Assembly (NCBI RefSeq): GCF_049800835.1
Contig: NZ_JBNAFU010000001.1
Coordinates: 124,001 to 188,000, forward strand
Length of the DNA stretch: 64,000 nt
Direction of reading: 5' to 3'
From: Dinoroseobacter sp049800835
GTDB taxonomy: Bacteria > Pseudomonadota > Alphaproteobacteria > Rhodobacterales > Rhodobacteraceae
Below the pieces are notes generated by a model. That model made no database searches and was not told the DNA's origin. It was given only the letters and a program-made list of their open reading frames with translations. Every line of letters begins with the position of its first letter. Positions within the stretch are counted from its first letter, which is position 1. The translations under genes and the position numbers were made by a program. Shown here piece after piece: positions 54,635-63,590 of this stretch.

Positions 54635-55266
54635 TCGAGCACGGCGACTAGCGCGTTCAGTGCCGCAACCGGATCATCGCCTGTCCAAATCTCGTCCCCG
54701 ATGCCGAAAAAATCGGTCTTGTCGGCCAGGGCCGCAACCATATCGGGGGTCAGGCGCCCCTCGGCCACCACGGGCACCTCGATCACTTCGGACCACCACG
54801 CAAACGTGTCCAGCGAAACCACCTCGCCGCTGCCGGTCAGCCCCTCGGTTACAGGCCCGAAGGCGATGTAATCGGCGCCCGCCTCCCCGGCGCTCATGCC
54901 GTCGTGACGTGACACCCCGCAAAACGCCCCCACGACCGCATCCGCTCCCAGTTCGGCGCGGATCTTGCGGACAGAGCGCGCGCCGTCGCCCAGATGCACC
55001 CCGTCAAGCCCGTGGCGTTCCACCATCATCCAATGGCTGTCGATCACCAGGGGCACATCGCGGGCATGGGCCACTTCGCGGCAGGCATCAGCCGCGCGCC
55101 CGATCCTGTCCTCATCCCGCGTGGCCAGCGCCAGCCGTACACAGGCAATCGCGCGCGCGTCCAGCACACGTGCCAACTGGCCCGGGAAATCCAGCAGGTC
55201 GAACTCCGGCGGCGTGATCAGATAAAGCTGTGGCTGCTCTGGGGCGGTCTCGGACGTGTCGGCCAT
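54631..55266 (-). CDS. Thiamine phosphate synthase family protein
   Basis: 211 residues from ATG 55266. The TIM-barrel motifs YLITPP, VPLVIDSHW, GVHLGDGA and DYIAFGPV match ThiE. The substrate-phosphate residues near the C-terminus are weakly conserved and no other thi gene is close, so it may be a divergent relative of ThiE/TenI rather than the main enzyme. Confidence 0.78.
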   Translation of the reverse strand: MADTSETAPEQPQLYLITPPEFDLLDFPGQLARVLDARAIACVRLALATRDEDRIGRAADACREVAHARDVPLVIDSHWMMVERHGLDGVHLGDGARSVRKIRAELGADAVVGAFCGVSRHDGMSAGEAGADYIAFGPVTEGLTGSGEVVSLDTFAWWSEVIEVPVVAEGRLTPDMVAALADKTDFFGIGDEIWTGDDPVAALNALVAVLD

Positions 55267-55386
55267 TTTCGGGGCTCCGTTCTTATCCCGCCTGCTATAC
55301 CCCCCTGCCGCGGCGATGAAAATGCCCGATCCACGCGGGGGCGCGGCGGCTTGCGGCCCTTGCGCGCGCCGCGTATCAGACGGGGC

Positions 55387-56169
55387 ATGAGCGTCTCGCC
55401 CCCAGATCAGCCGGCCTTCGTGCTTGTCCGCCCGCAAATGGGCGAAAACATCGGTGCTGCCGCGCGCGCCATGTTCAATTTCGGCCTGACGCAGATGCGT
55501 GTCACCGCCCCCCGTGATGGCTGGCCGAACGAACGCGCCGTGGCCCTTGCGTCGGGCGCAGGCCGGATTCTCGACAATGCGGGGATCTTCAACACCACAC
55601 GGGCCGCCCTGCGCGAGGCGGACTACATCTATGCCACCACGGCCCGCCCGCGTGAGTTGACAAAACCGGTGCTGACCCCGGAACGCGCGATGGCACAGGC
55701 CCGCGCCCTGATCGACAGTGGCCAGCGGGTCGCGGTCCTGTTCGGGCCAGAGCGCGCAGGACTGGAAAACGACGACATTGCCCCCGCAGATGCGATCATA
55801 TCCGTGCCGGTGAACCCCGACTTTCCGTCGCTCAACCTTGCCCAATGCGTGCTTCTGGTTGCCTATGAATGGCGCCGGCAAGGCGACACCACCCCGCCCG
55901 AGATCATCGAGTTCGCCAAAACCCGCTTCGCCAGCGGGCTTGAGACCGAAAAGCTCGGCGACCACTTCGAAGAACGGCTGACACAGGCCGGGTTCTTCCA
56001 CCCGCCAGACAAGATCCCGCACATGAAAACCAACCTGCGCAACATGCTGGGCCGCCTGCCGCTGACCTTGTCGGATGTGCAGACATTCCACGGCATGCTG
56101 CGGCAGTTCGCCCGCTGGCAAAGCAAATCCGCGAGCGCATCTTCTGCGCCAGAGACCGACAACGACTGA
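55387..56169 (+). CDS. trmJ: TrmJ-type tRNA/rRNA 2'-O-methyltransferase
   Basis: 260 residues of the SpoU/TrmJ knot family. VRPQMGENIGAAARAMFNFG opens the fold, followed by ATTARPRELTKPVLTP, LFGPERAGLENDDI and ISVPVNPDFPSLNLAQCVLL, the AdoMet-binding knot. TrmJ methylates position 32 of tRNAs; the exact target is inferred. ATG 55387 is chosen; longer frames upstream are antisense to the ThiE-like gene. Confidence 0.9.
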   Translation: MSVSPPDQPAFVLVRPQMGENIGAAARAMFNFGLTQMRVTAPRDGWPNERAVALASGAGRILDNAGIFNTTRAALREADYIYATTARPRELTKPVLTPERAMAQARALIDSGQRVAVLFGPERAGLENDDIAPADAIISVPVNPDFPSLNLAQCVLLVAYEWRRQGDTTPPEIIEFAKTRFASGLETEKLGDHFEERLTQAGFFHPPDKIPHMKTNLRNMLGRLPLTLSDVQTFHGMLRQFARWQSKSASASSAPETDND

Positions 56170-56177
56170 GCCGACAC

Positions 56178-57329
56178 ATGAGCAAGAAACGCAGCATTTT
56201 CGAGGAGGTGGGCAGCGATGCCCCCCAAACCGCAACGCCGTCCCCCGGCGTGATCGACCGGGCCAAGCGCACCGGCGCGCGCGGGGCGGTGCGCGTCTGG
56301 CTGATGATCCTCTTTGCGCTGGTGGTGATCATGATTGCGGTGGGCGGACTGACCCGGCTCACGGATTCGGGGCTCTCGATCACGGTCTGGGCGCCGCTCT
56401 CGGGGGCAATCCCGCCGCTGACCGAGGCGGACTGGCAAGCCGAGTTCGAGCTTTACCGTCAGATCCCCGAATACCAGTTGCAGAACAAGGGCATGACCCT
56501 GTCGGAGTTCAAGTTCATCTACTGGTGGGAATGGGGGCACAGGCAGCTTGGTCGCGTCATCGGTCTTGTGTGGGCGCTTGGGTTCTTTGGCTTTCTCGTG
56601 ACGCGCAAGATCCCGCCGGGCTGGACCGGGCGGCTGGCATTGCTGGGGGCACTCGGCGGCCTTCAGGGCGCAATCGGCTGGTGGATGGTCTCATCCGGTC
56701 TGACCGGAACGATGCTCGATGTCGCCTCGTACCGCCTCGCCGTTCACCTTGGCCTCGCGTTCTTCATCCTGGCGCTGATCGCGTGGTATATCCTGCACCT
56801 TGGCCGAACAGAGGCTGATCTTCTGCAAGCCCGCCGGTCCGGCGAGAAAAAACTTTTCGGCATGACCACTGGCCTTCTGCATCTCAGCTTCGTGCAGATC
56901 CTGATCGGCGCGCTGGTCGCCGGGATTGATGCGGGCCGCACCTTCACCGACTGGCCGTTGATGGCCGGGGGCTTTCTGCCGCTTGACATGTGGGATCTGG
57001 ACCCTGTCTGGCGGAACCTCTTTGAAAACCCGGGCACGGTGCAGTTCATCCACCGTATTGTCGGCTATGTGCTGATCCTCCTCGCCATCGGGGTCTGGGT
57101 CGTGGCGCGCAAGTCCCCGAATGTGCTGACCAAACGCGCCTATGACTGGGTGGCGGTGATGCTCTTTGGTCAGATCGTTCTGGGAATCGTCACCGTGCTG
57201 AATGCGGCCCCGTGGTACTGGGCCATTGCGCACCAGTTCGGGGCGGTCGTGCTGATCGCGCTGATCCTGCGCGCCCGGTTCCTGGCGCGCTATCCCAAGT
57301 CCATCTCCATCCGGGGGGCCGCCGCATGA
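56178..57329 (+). CDS. ctaA: Heme A synthase (COX15/CtaA)
   Basis: Oxidises heme O to heme A for cytochrome aa3 oxidase. 383 residues, eight membrane helices. The heme-ligand histidines lie in GHRQLGRVIG, RLAVHLGLA, FIHRIVGY and IAHQFGAV. GGLTRLTDSGLSITVWAPLSGAIPP is the family signature. It starts 8 bases after trmJ and its stop overlaps the next ATG (ATGA). Confidence 0.94.
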   Translation: MSKKRSIFEEVGSDAPQTATPSPGVIDRAKRTGARGAVRVWLMILFALVVIMIAVGGLTRLTDSGLSITVWAPLSGAIPPLTEADWQAEFELYRQIPEYQLQNKGMTLSEFKFIYWWEWGHRQLGRVIGLVWALGFFGFLVTRKIPPGWTGRLALLGALGGLQGAIGWWMVSSGLTGTMLDVASYRLAVHLGLAFFILALIAWYILHLGRTEADLLQARRSGEKKLFGMTTGLLHLSFVQILIGALVAGIDAGRTFTDWPLMAGGFLPLDMWDLDPVWRNLFENPGTVQFIHRIVGYVLILLAIGVWVVARKSPNVLTKRAYDWVAVMLFGQIVLGIVTVLNAAPWYWAIAHQFGAVVLIALILRARFLARYPKSISIRGAAA

Positions 57330-58798
57330 GCGCATTGACCGATCTGCTGGCGTTCCAGCGGGAAACAGAGGCGCTGGGGCAGATCATGGGCCGGCTGGGC
57401 TGGGATCAGGAAACCATGATGCCGCGAGGGGCTGCCGATCAACGGGCCGAGGAGATGGCCGCGCTGGAGGCTGTGCTTCATTCCCGCCGTACCGATCCGC
57501 GCCTCGGCGATTGGCTTGCCGCAGCCGAAACAGAGACCGAGGCGGAGGAGGCGCAACTGCGTGAAATCGCGCGGTCCTACGCCCGCAACGCGCGCATCCC
57601 GGCCCGTCTTGCGACGGACCTGGCGGCGCTGACCTCCCGCGCGCAGGGCATCTGGGCCGAAGCGCGCGCGGCGGATGACTTTGCAGCCTTCGCTCCGACG
57701 CTGGATCAGGTGATCGCGCTCAAACGCGAAGAAGCCGCTCTGCTGGCCGAGGATGACGGCACGCTCTACGACGCGCTCTTGCAGGATTATGAACCCGGCG
57801 CAACGGCGGCCGGGATGGCGGCCATGTTCGATGCAATGCGGCCCCGCCTTGTTACGCTGCGCGACGCGGCCCTCGCCGCAGATCCTGCCCCGACCCTGTC
57901 CGGTACATTCGATGATGCGGGCCAATTGGCCCTGTCGGAAAAGCTCGCCACCGCGTTCGGTTATGACCAGTCCATGGGGCGCATCGATCTGGCCGTGCAC
58001 CCGTTCAGCTCCGGCTCCGGCGCGGATGTGCGGATCACGACGCGGGTTGCACCGACCGATCCCTTCAACTGTTTCTACTCCACGATTCACGAGGTCGGGC
58101 ACGCCACGTATGAACAGGCCGTCGATCCCGCGTACCGCCTGACAGCCATCGGGCGCGGGGCCTCGATGGGCGTGCATGAAAGCCAGAGCCGGATCTACGA
58201 AAACCAGCTTGGGCGCTCGCGTGCGTTCACCGGCTGGCTCTACGATCAGATGGTCGCGCAGTTCGGGGATTTTGGCCTCGACGGGCCGGACGCGTTCTAT
58301 CGCGCTGTCAACAGGCTGACCCAAGGCTATATCCGGACAGAGGCGGACGAGGTGCAATACAACCTTCACGTCATGCTGCGCTTCGATTTGGAACGCGCGC
58401 TGGTGTCGGGCGACCTGTCAGTGGCCGATCTGCCAGGGGCGTGGAATGACCGGTTCGCGTCGGATTTCGGCGTCGCGGTCGACAAGCCGTCGAACGGCGT
58501 CTTGCAGGACGTGCATTGGTCGGTCGGCCTCTTTGGCTATTTCCCGACCTATGCGCTTGGCAACCTGTACGCCGGGTGCCTGTTCGATGCGATGAAATCC
58601 GCCGTGCCCGGATGGGAGGATGCGCTGGCGGAGGGCGACGCGACCCCCGCGACCGACTGGCTGCGGCAGGCGTTGCAGCAACATGGCGCCCTGCGCCTGC
58701 CATCGGACACGATCGAGGCCGCAACCGGGTCCAAACCCAGCGCCGAGCCGCTGCTCGATTACCTCGAAACCAAGTTCTCCGATCTGTACAATTTGTAA
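57326..58798 (+). CDS. M32 family carboxypeptidase (Taq type)
   Basis: 490 residues, cytoplasmic zinc metallocarboxypeptidase. The HExxH motif is HEVGH at residues 255-259, with the third-ligand helix MGVHESQSRIYEN (His284-Glu285) after it. N-terminal LGWDQETMMP is also typical. ATG 57326 overlaps the ctaA stop by four bases. Family call secure. Confidence 0.94.
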   Translation: MSALTDLLAFQRETEALGQIMGRLGWDQETMMPRGAADQRAEEMAALEAVLHSRRTDPRLGDWLAAAETETEAEEAQLREIARSYARNARIPARLATDLAALTSRAQGIWAEARAADDFAAFAPTLDQVIALKREEAALLAEDDGTLYDALLQDYEPGATAAGMAAMFDAMRPRLVTLRDAALAADPAPTLSGTFDDAGQLALSEKLATAFGYDQSMGRIDLAVHPFSSGSGADVRITTRVAPTDPFNCFYSTIHEVGHATYEQAVDPAYRLTAIGRGASMGVHESQSRIYENQLGRSRAFTGWLYDQMVAQFGDFGLDGPDAFYRAVNRLTQGYIRTEADEVQYNLHVMLRFDLERALVSGDLSVADLPGAWNDRFASDFGVAVDKPSNGVLQDVHWSVGLFGYFPTYALGNLYAGCLFDAMKSAVPGWEDALAEGDATPATDWLRQALQQHGALRLPSDTIEAATGSKPSAEPLLDYLETKFSDLYNL

Positions 58799-58984
58799 AA
58801 ACGCCTTTTTCTGGTTGCTACAAAACGTACAAAACAAAAAAATCCGCCGCACCAGCGGGCAGCCGGGCGGCGGACAGGAGGCGGATCGATGGGGAACGAG
58901 CGCGGGAGGCTGGGGGGCCTCTGACAGTCGGGCGCCGGGCAAGCGCGGACTGCTCACGCAATATCGATTACCGCAGGCAGAAAC

Positions 58985-59107
58985 TCAAAGGATACCAGGC
59001 AGTTGCAGGACCACTGCAAAGGCCAGAACGATCGCCAGAGCGCCCGTTGCATCGAGGGCCAGTGTTCCGGGGGACCGGGTAACGATTGTTTTAATGCGAA
59101 CCAACAT
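58985..59107 (-). CDS. 40-residue membrane peptide, probably SOS-controlled
   Basis: ATG 59107 has a strong ribosome site, GAGGAG, ending 8 bases before it; the frame stops at TGA 58985-58987. The basic N-terminus (LVRIKTIVTRS) is followed by one membrane helix of about 22 residues (ALDATGALAIVLAFAVVLQL, about 17-36). A LexA-type box lies about 60 bases upstream. It sits alone in the 412-base gap (58799-59210) between the M32 gene and recG; the rest of that gap shows no other gene. Size and control recall SOS-induced membrane peptides such as Caulobacter SidA or E. coli TisB, but no homology is claimed. Confidence 0.65.
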   Translation of the reverse strand: MLVRIKTIVTRSPGTLALDATGALAIVLAFAVVLQLPGIL

Positions 59108-59167
59108 CAGGCGTCTCCTCGGGATCGTTGTTGACCCTTTGTTCTCATTTCAGTCGCCAGAAGTAAA

Positions 59168-59182
59168 GAACTTTTTAAGAAC
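59168..59182 (-). promoter_or_regulatory. LexA-type SOS box (GTTC-N7-GTTC)
   Basis: Minus-strand GTTCTTAAAAAGTTC is an exact match to the alphaproteobacterial LexA direct repeat. A further GTTC lies 10 bases upstream (59189-59192), though at the wrong spacing. The box faces the 40-residue peptide gene and lies 29 bases after the recG stop. Confidence 0.6.
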
Positions 59183-59210
59183 AAACGTGAACAAAATGTG
59201 TTCTGAAGGT

Positions 59211-61301
59211 TCAACCCACTGAAATTAAACGAATGGCCTCGTCCTGGCTGAGCAACCACAGCAACTTGCGGATCGCCTCGCCGCGCGGGGTCTCAAGTTT
59301 GGGATCCTTTTCGAGCGCCGCGCGTGCATCCCGCTGCGCCAGCGCCATCAATCCGGCCTGCCGTTCAGGGTCTGCAATACGGAACCGGGGCAACCCGGAT
59401 TGTGCTGTTCCGATCAGGTCCCCCGCCCCGCGAATGGCCAGATCGGCCTCGGCGAGCTTGAATCCATCTTCCGTCTCTCGCAGCAAAGTCAGTCGCTTAC
59501 GTGCGGTTTCACCCAAAGGTGGCCGGTACATCAGCAAACAGGTCGATTGCGCCGCCCCCCGCCCGACGCGCCCGCGCAGCTGGTGCAACTGTGCCAGACC
59601 GAAGTTTTCCGCCCCTTCGATCACCATGATCGAGGCATTGGGCACATTCACGCCCACCTCGATCACAGTGGTCGCCACAAGAAGCCGCGCCTCCCCCGCC
59701 ACAAACCGCGCCATCGCGGCATCTTTTTCCGCCGGTGGCATCTGGCCGTGAACCAATGCGACCTGATCCTCTCCGAATTTTGCGCGCAGGGTCTTGAACC
59801 GCTCCGTCGCGGCAGTGGCTTCCAGTGTCTCGCTCTCCTCGACCAATGGGCAAACCCAATACGCCTGCCGCCCCTCATCCAGGGCGCGCTGAAGGTGGTC
59901 TGTCACATCTTCAAGCCGGTTCGCGGCGGCCAGCGCTGTTTTAACCGGCGTGCGCCCGGGTGGTTTTTCATCAAGGATCGAAACATCCATATCGCCGTAC
60001 TGTGCGAGGGCGAGGCTCCTTGGAATGGGCGTCGCGGTCATCACCAGGACGTCCACGCTGGCGCCCTTGGATCCCAACTCCATGCGCTCACGCACTCCAA
60101 ACCGATGCTGCTCATCAATCACGGCAAGTGCAAGATCCTGAAACTCAACGTCTTTTTGGAAAAGAGCATGGGTGCCAAGCAGGATCTGGATGTTGCCATC
60201 CCTGAGGGCTTGCAGTTTTGCCAACCGGTCCTTCCCGGTGTCGCGCCCAGTCAGAACCTCGACCATCGCACCGGCGCTTTCTGCAAGCGGCCTGAGGCTT
60301 TCAAGATGCTGACGAGCCAGGATTTCGGTCGGAGCCATCATGGCGGCCTGCGCTCCGGCCTCCACGGCAAGCAACATAGCGACCAGTGCGACCAATGTCT
60401 TTCCCGACCCGACATCTCCCTGCAACAGTCGGTTCATACGGTGCGCAGCGGCCATATCCTCGGTGATTTCGGCAATCACACGCTGCTGCGCACCGGTCGG
60501 TAAATACGGCAAGGAATCGAGCATGGGCCGTACCATCAAACCGGTCCCACGCAAAGATCTGCCCGGGGCGCGACGACGATTGGCGCGTGCCAGCGCAAGC
60601 GTCACCTGATGGGCGAAGAATTCGTCATAGGCCAGTCGCTGTCGCGCTTTCGTCTCCGGAGCAAGATCATTTGCGCTGGTTGGCGCATGCGCTGCGTTCA
60701 AGGCTGTCCGGAACGTCGGCCATCCCTCTCGCGCAACCAGCGCAGGGTCTGCCCATTCCGCAAACTCCTCCACATGTGCCAAAGCACCTGCCACAGCTTT
60801 CTGCATGGTTTTCTGCGTCACGCCGGCGGTCAGCGGGTAGACCGGTTCAAACGCGGGCAGCTTGTCCGCGTCTTCCGGAGGGACGATGTGATCCGGATGC
60901 GCGAGTTGCGCGACCCCATCGTAGACTTCGACCTTGCCGGAGACTGTTCGCAGCTCTCCCACTGGAAGAACTTTTTCAAGAAAGTCCTTGCGTGCATGAA
61001 AAAAAACAAGATGAAACACTGTTTCAGCGTCGCGAACTTCGACCCTGTAGGGGCGGCCTTTGCTGCGCGGCGCCAAGTGGCGCAACACTTCGACCTCCAC
61101 CGTCATGACTGACGGGAAAGGACCGTCGCGGACCGTCGCGACGCGCTGGCGGGCAACCCCGGTATGCGGCAAGGTCAGAGCCAGATCGCGTGGGCGCTCA
61201 AGTCCGCTGGCCGCAAGACTCTGTGCGGTCTTGGGTCCGATTCCCGGTAGCGTTTCCAGCCCGGCAAAGAGAGGGAACAAGTCCGCCGGGCGGCCTGTCA
61301 T
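59211..61301 (-). CDS. recG: ATP-dependent DNA helicase RecG
   Basis: Branch-migrates stalled forks. 696 residues. The N-terminal wedge region (LPGIGPKTAQSLAASGLERPRDL, split motif) precedes helicase domains with Walker A GDVGSGKT (about 295-302), DEQH box VIDEQHRFG (396-399), TATPIPRSLAL and the C-terminal QLRGRVGRG. ATG 61301 overlaps the ligA stop (ATGA), so ligA-recG is an operon. Confidence 0.97.
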   Translation of the reverse strand: MTGRPADLFPLFAGLETLPGIGPKTAQSLAASGLERPRDLALTLPHTGVARQRVATVRDGPFPSVMTVEVEVLRHLAPRSKGRPYRVEVRDAETVFHLVFFHARKDFLEKVLPVGELRTVSGKVEVYDGVAQLAHPDHIVPPEDADKLPAFEPVYPLTAGVTQKTMQKAVAGALAHVEEFAEWADPALVAREGWPTFRTALNAAHAPTSANDLAPETKARQRLAYDEFFAHQVTLALARANRRRAPGRSLRGTGLMVRPMLDSLPYLPTGAQQRVIAEITEDMAAAHRMNRLLQGDVGSGKTLVALVAMLLAVEAGAQAAMMAPTEILARQHLESLRPLAESAGAMVEVLTGRDTGKDRLAKLQALRDGNIQILLGTHALFQKDVEFQDLALAVIDEQHRFGVRERMELGSKGASVDVLVMTATPIPRSLALAQYGDMDVSILDEKPPGRTPVKTALAAANRLEDVTDHLQRALDEGRQAYWVCPLVEESETLEATAATERFKTLRAKFGEDQVALVHGQMPPAEKDAAMARFVAGEARLLVATTVIEVGVNVPNASIMVIEGAENFGLAQLHQLRGRVGRGAAQSTCLLMYRPPLGETARKRLTLLRETEDGFKLAEADLAIRGAGDLIGTAQSGLPRFRIADPERQAGLMALAQRDARAALEKDPKLETPRGEAIRKLLWLLSQDEAIRLISVG

Positions 61302-63445
61302 GACGGGTCCAGCCCGGCAAGGGCGCGCCACCCCGCTTCATCCACCGTTTCGATGCCGAGGTCTGCCGCTTTCGCCGCCTTGGACCCGGCTCCGGGTCCT
61401 GCAATCACGAGATCGGTCTTCTTGGAGACCGACCCCGCGACCTTCGCACCGAGCGCTTCGGCGGTCGCCTTGGCTTCGGCACGCGACATCGTTTCAAGCG
61501 TGCCGGTGAACACCAGTGTTTTGCCGGCAACCGCGCTGTCCACAACTTCAGGGGCCTCGGCCGGGGCTGGCGCCACCTCCTCCAGCAAACGCGCGATCGA
61601 AGCACGCTCGGCATCCTGCGTCAGCGTCGTGACGAGTGCGCGCGCCATCACCTCCCCCACGCCATTTATGTTGAGCAGATCGTCCCATGCGTCGCCTTCA
61701 AACGAGACCGCCGAATCCGCCGCCTCCAGCACGGCCTCGATCGTGCCGAAATGCGTCGCGATGAGGCTCGATGCGCTTTCTCCGACATGGCGAATGCCGA
61801 GGCCGAACAGAAATCTCGACAAAGCCACGTTGCGCTTGTCGTCAATCGCCTGAAAGAGGTTCAAAGCGCTTTTCTCGCCCCAGCCCTCCCGATTCCTGAG
61901 TTGTTGCAGGCCGCTTCCGTAGCGCGCTTTCAGCTTGAAGATATCCGCAGGTTCGCGGATCCACCCATCATTGTAAAACTGTTCGACCTGCTTTGCGCCT
62001 AGTCCCTCGATATCAAAGGCTGCGCGAGAGACGAAATGCTTGAGTTTTTCAACCGCCTGGGCCGGGCAGATCAGTCCACCTGTGCAACGTCTCACGGCGT
62101 CGCCCTCTTCGCGCATGGCAACCGATCCGCATTCCGGGCATGTAACGGGGAATTCGTAGGGCACACTGCCACCCGCCCGCTTGTCCAGATCAACATCCTT
62201 GATCTTGGGGATCACATCGCCTGCACGATAGACCTGAACCCAATCGCCAACCCGAATGTCACGCCCGTCGCGGATGTCCGCGCCCTTGCTGTCGCGCCCG
62301 GCGATATAGTCTTCGTTGTGGAGTGTCGCGTTGGATACGACAACTCCGCCGACCGTTACCGGCGTCAGCCGCGCAACAGGGCTGAGCGCGCCTGTGCGTC
62401 CCACCTGGATGTCAATCGCTTCGAGGCGCGTCCAGGCAAGCTCGGCAGGGAACTTGTGCGCAATGGCCCATCGTGGGGTGGTGGAGCGGAAACCAAGACG
62501 ACGCTGGAGGTCAAGCGCATCGACTTTGTAGACGACCCCGTCGATATCATACCCCAAGGTCGCCCGTTGCGCTTCGATCGCGCGGTACTGAGCGATCAGT
62601 TCTGCGGGCCCGTCGCAGCGCTTCGTCAACGGGTTGGTCTGGAACCCCAGGGCGGTCAGGCGTGCGATCGCGTCGGCCTGCGTCTCGGCCAGCGGGGCGG
62701 AGGTTTCACCCCACGCATAGGCAAAAAACCGCAGCGGGCGTGATCTGGTGATTTCCGCGTCGAGTTGGCGCAAGGACCCGGCTGCGGCATTGCGCGGGTT
62801 GGCAAAGGTTTTCGCGCCCTTCGCTTTCTGGGCGGTGTTCAACGCTTCGAAATCCGCATGGCTCATGTAGACTTCGCCGCGCACTTCGAGGATTTCGGGC
62901 GCGTCTTCTAGGGTTTCGGGAATATCGGAGATTGTGCACGCATTTGGGGTCACGTTTTCGCCGGTGGTGCCATCGCCCCGTGTGGCCGCTTGCACCAATG
63001 TGCCATGCTCGTACCTGAGGGAAAGCGAAAGCCCGTCAATTTTGGGTTCGGCCGTATAGGCAAGCTCCGCGGTGTCATCCAGTGACAGAAAGCGCCGCAA
63101 TCCGACATCAAAGTCCACGACCTCGGCCTCTTCGAATGCATTCGCAAGCGACATCATGCGTTGTGCATGCGTGACCTTGGCGAATGTCTCGGACACAGGT
63201 GCGCCGATTTGCTCGGTTGGGCTGTCGGCGCGTTTGAGGTGGGGGAACGCGGACTCCAGCGCCGCATTGCGCTGTCTCAGCACATCATATTCGGCGTCCG
63301 AAATTACTGGCGCGTCATCGGTATGGTAGGCTGCATTCGCCTCGGCAAGACGCTTCGCCAGAGCCTCAAGCTCCTGCCTCGCTTCTGCTTCGCTGACTTT
63401 GCCCGGGTCCAACGCCTGGTCTCGTGCTGCCGCAGTGTCTGTCAT
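61298..63445 (-). CDS. ligA: NAD-dependent DNA ligase LigA
   Basis: 715 residues. The Ia domain (YHTDDAPVISDAEYD), adenylation site K135 in KIDG, RNAAAGSLRQLD, the OB fold, a zinc finger (CPECGS and CTGGLICPAQ), the helix-hairpin-helix region and a C-terminal BRCT domain (VFTGTLETMSRAEAK) are all present. ATG 63445 is the natural start; a longer frame to 63472 is possible. It is followed by recG with ATGA coupling. Confidence 0.97.
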   Translation of the reverse strand: MTDTAAARDQALDPGKVSEAEARQELEALAKRLAEANAAYHTDDAPVISDAEYDVLRQRNAALESAFPHLKRADSPTEQIGAPVSETFAKVTHAQRMMSLANAFEEAEVVDFDVGLRRFLSLDDTAELAYTAEPKIDGLSLSLRYEHGTLVQAATRGDGTTGENVTPNACTISDIPETLEDAPEILEVRGEVYMSHADFEALNTAQKAKGAKTFANPRNAAAGSLRQLDAEITRSRPLRFFAYAWGETSAPLAETQADAIARLTALGFQTNPLTKRCDGPAELIAQYRAIEAQRATLGYDIDGVVYKVDALDLQRRLGFRSTTPRWAIAHKFPAELAWTRLEAIDIQVGRTGALSPVARLTPVTVGGVVVSNATLHNEDYIAGRDSKGADIRDGRDIRVGDWVQVYRAGDVIPKIKDVDLDKRAGGSVPYEFPVTCPECGSVAMREEGDAVRRCTGGLICPAQAVEKLKHFVSRAAFDIEGLGAKQVEQFYNDGWIREPADIFKLKARYGSGLQQLRNREGWGEKSALNLFQAIDDKRNVALSRFLFGLGIRHVGESASSLIATHFGTIEAVLEAADSAVSFEGDAWDDLLNINGVGEVMARALVTTLTQDAERASIARLLEEVAPAPAEAPEVVDSAVAGKTLVFTGTLETMSRAEAKATAEALGAKVAGSVSKKTDLVIAGPGAGSKAAKAADLGIETVDEAGWRALAGLDPS

Positions 63446-63524
63446 GCCCTGCCCCACCCTGTCTTGCACCAAGGTTTAGCAGTCCCGCTCCGGACGTCCA
63501 CAACCGTTTGGTCTGAAACGCTTC

Positions 63525-63545
63525 GGGCTCCGATAGACGGAGCCC
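63525..63545 (-). terminator. Stem-loop after ctrA
   Basis: GGGCTCCG pairs with CGGAGCCC around a five-base loop, between the ctrA stop and the ligA start. The following minus-strand sequence has only a short TTT, so termination may be weak. Confidence 0.45.
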
Positions 63546-63590
63546 GGCAGGGGATGGACGATCGGAATGTCGCCGTAGGGGAAAGGTGCG

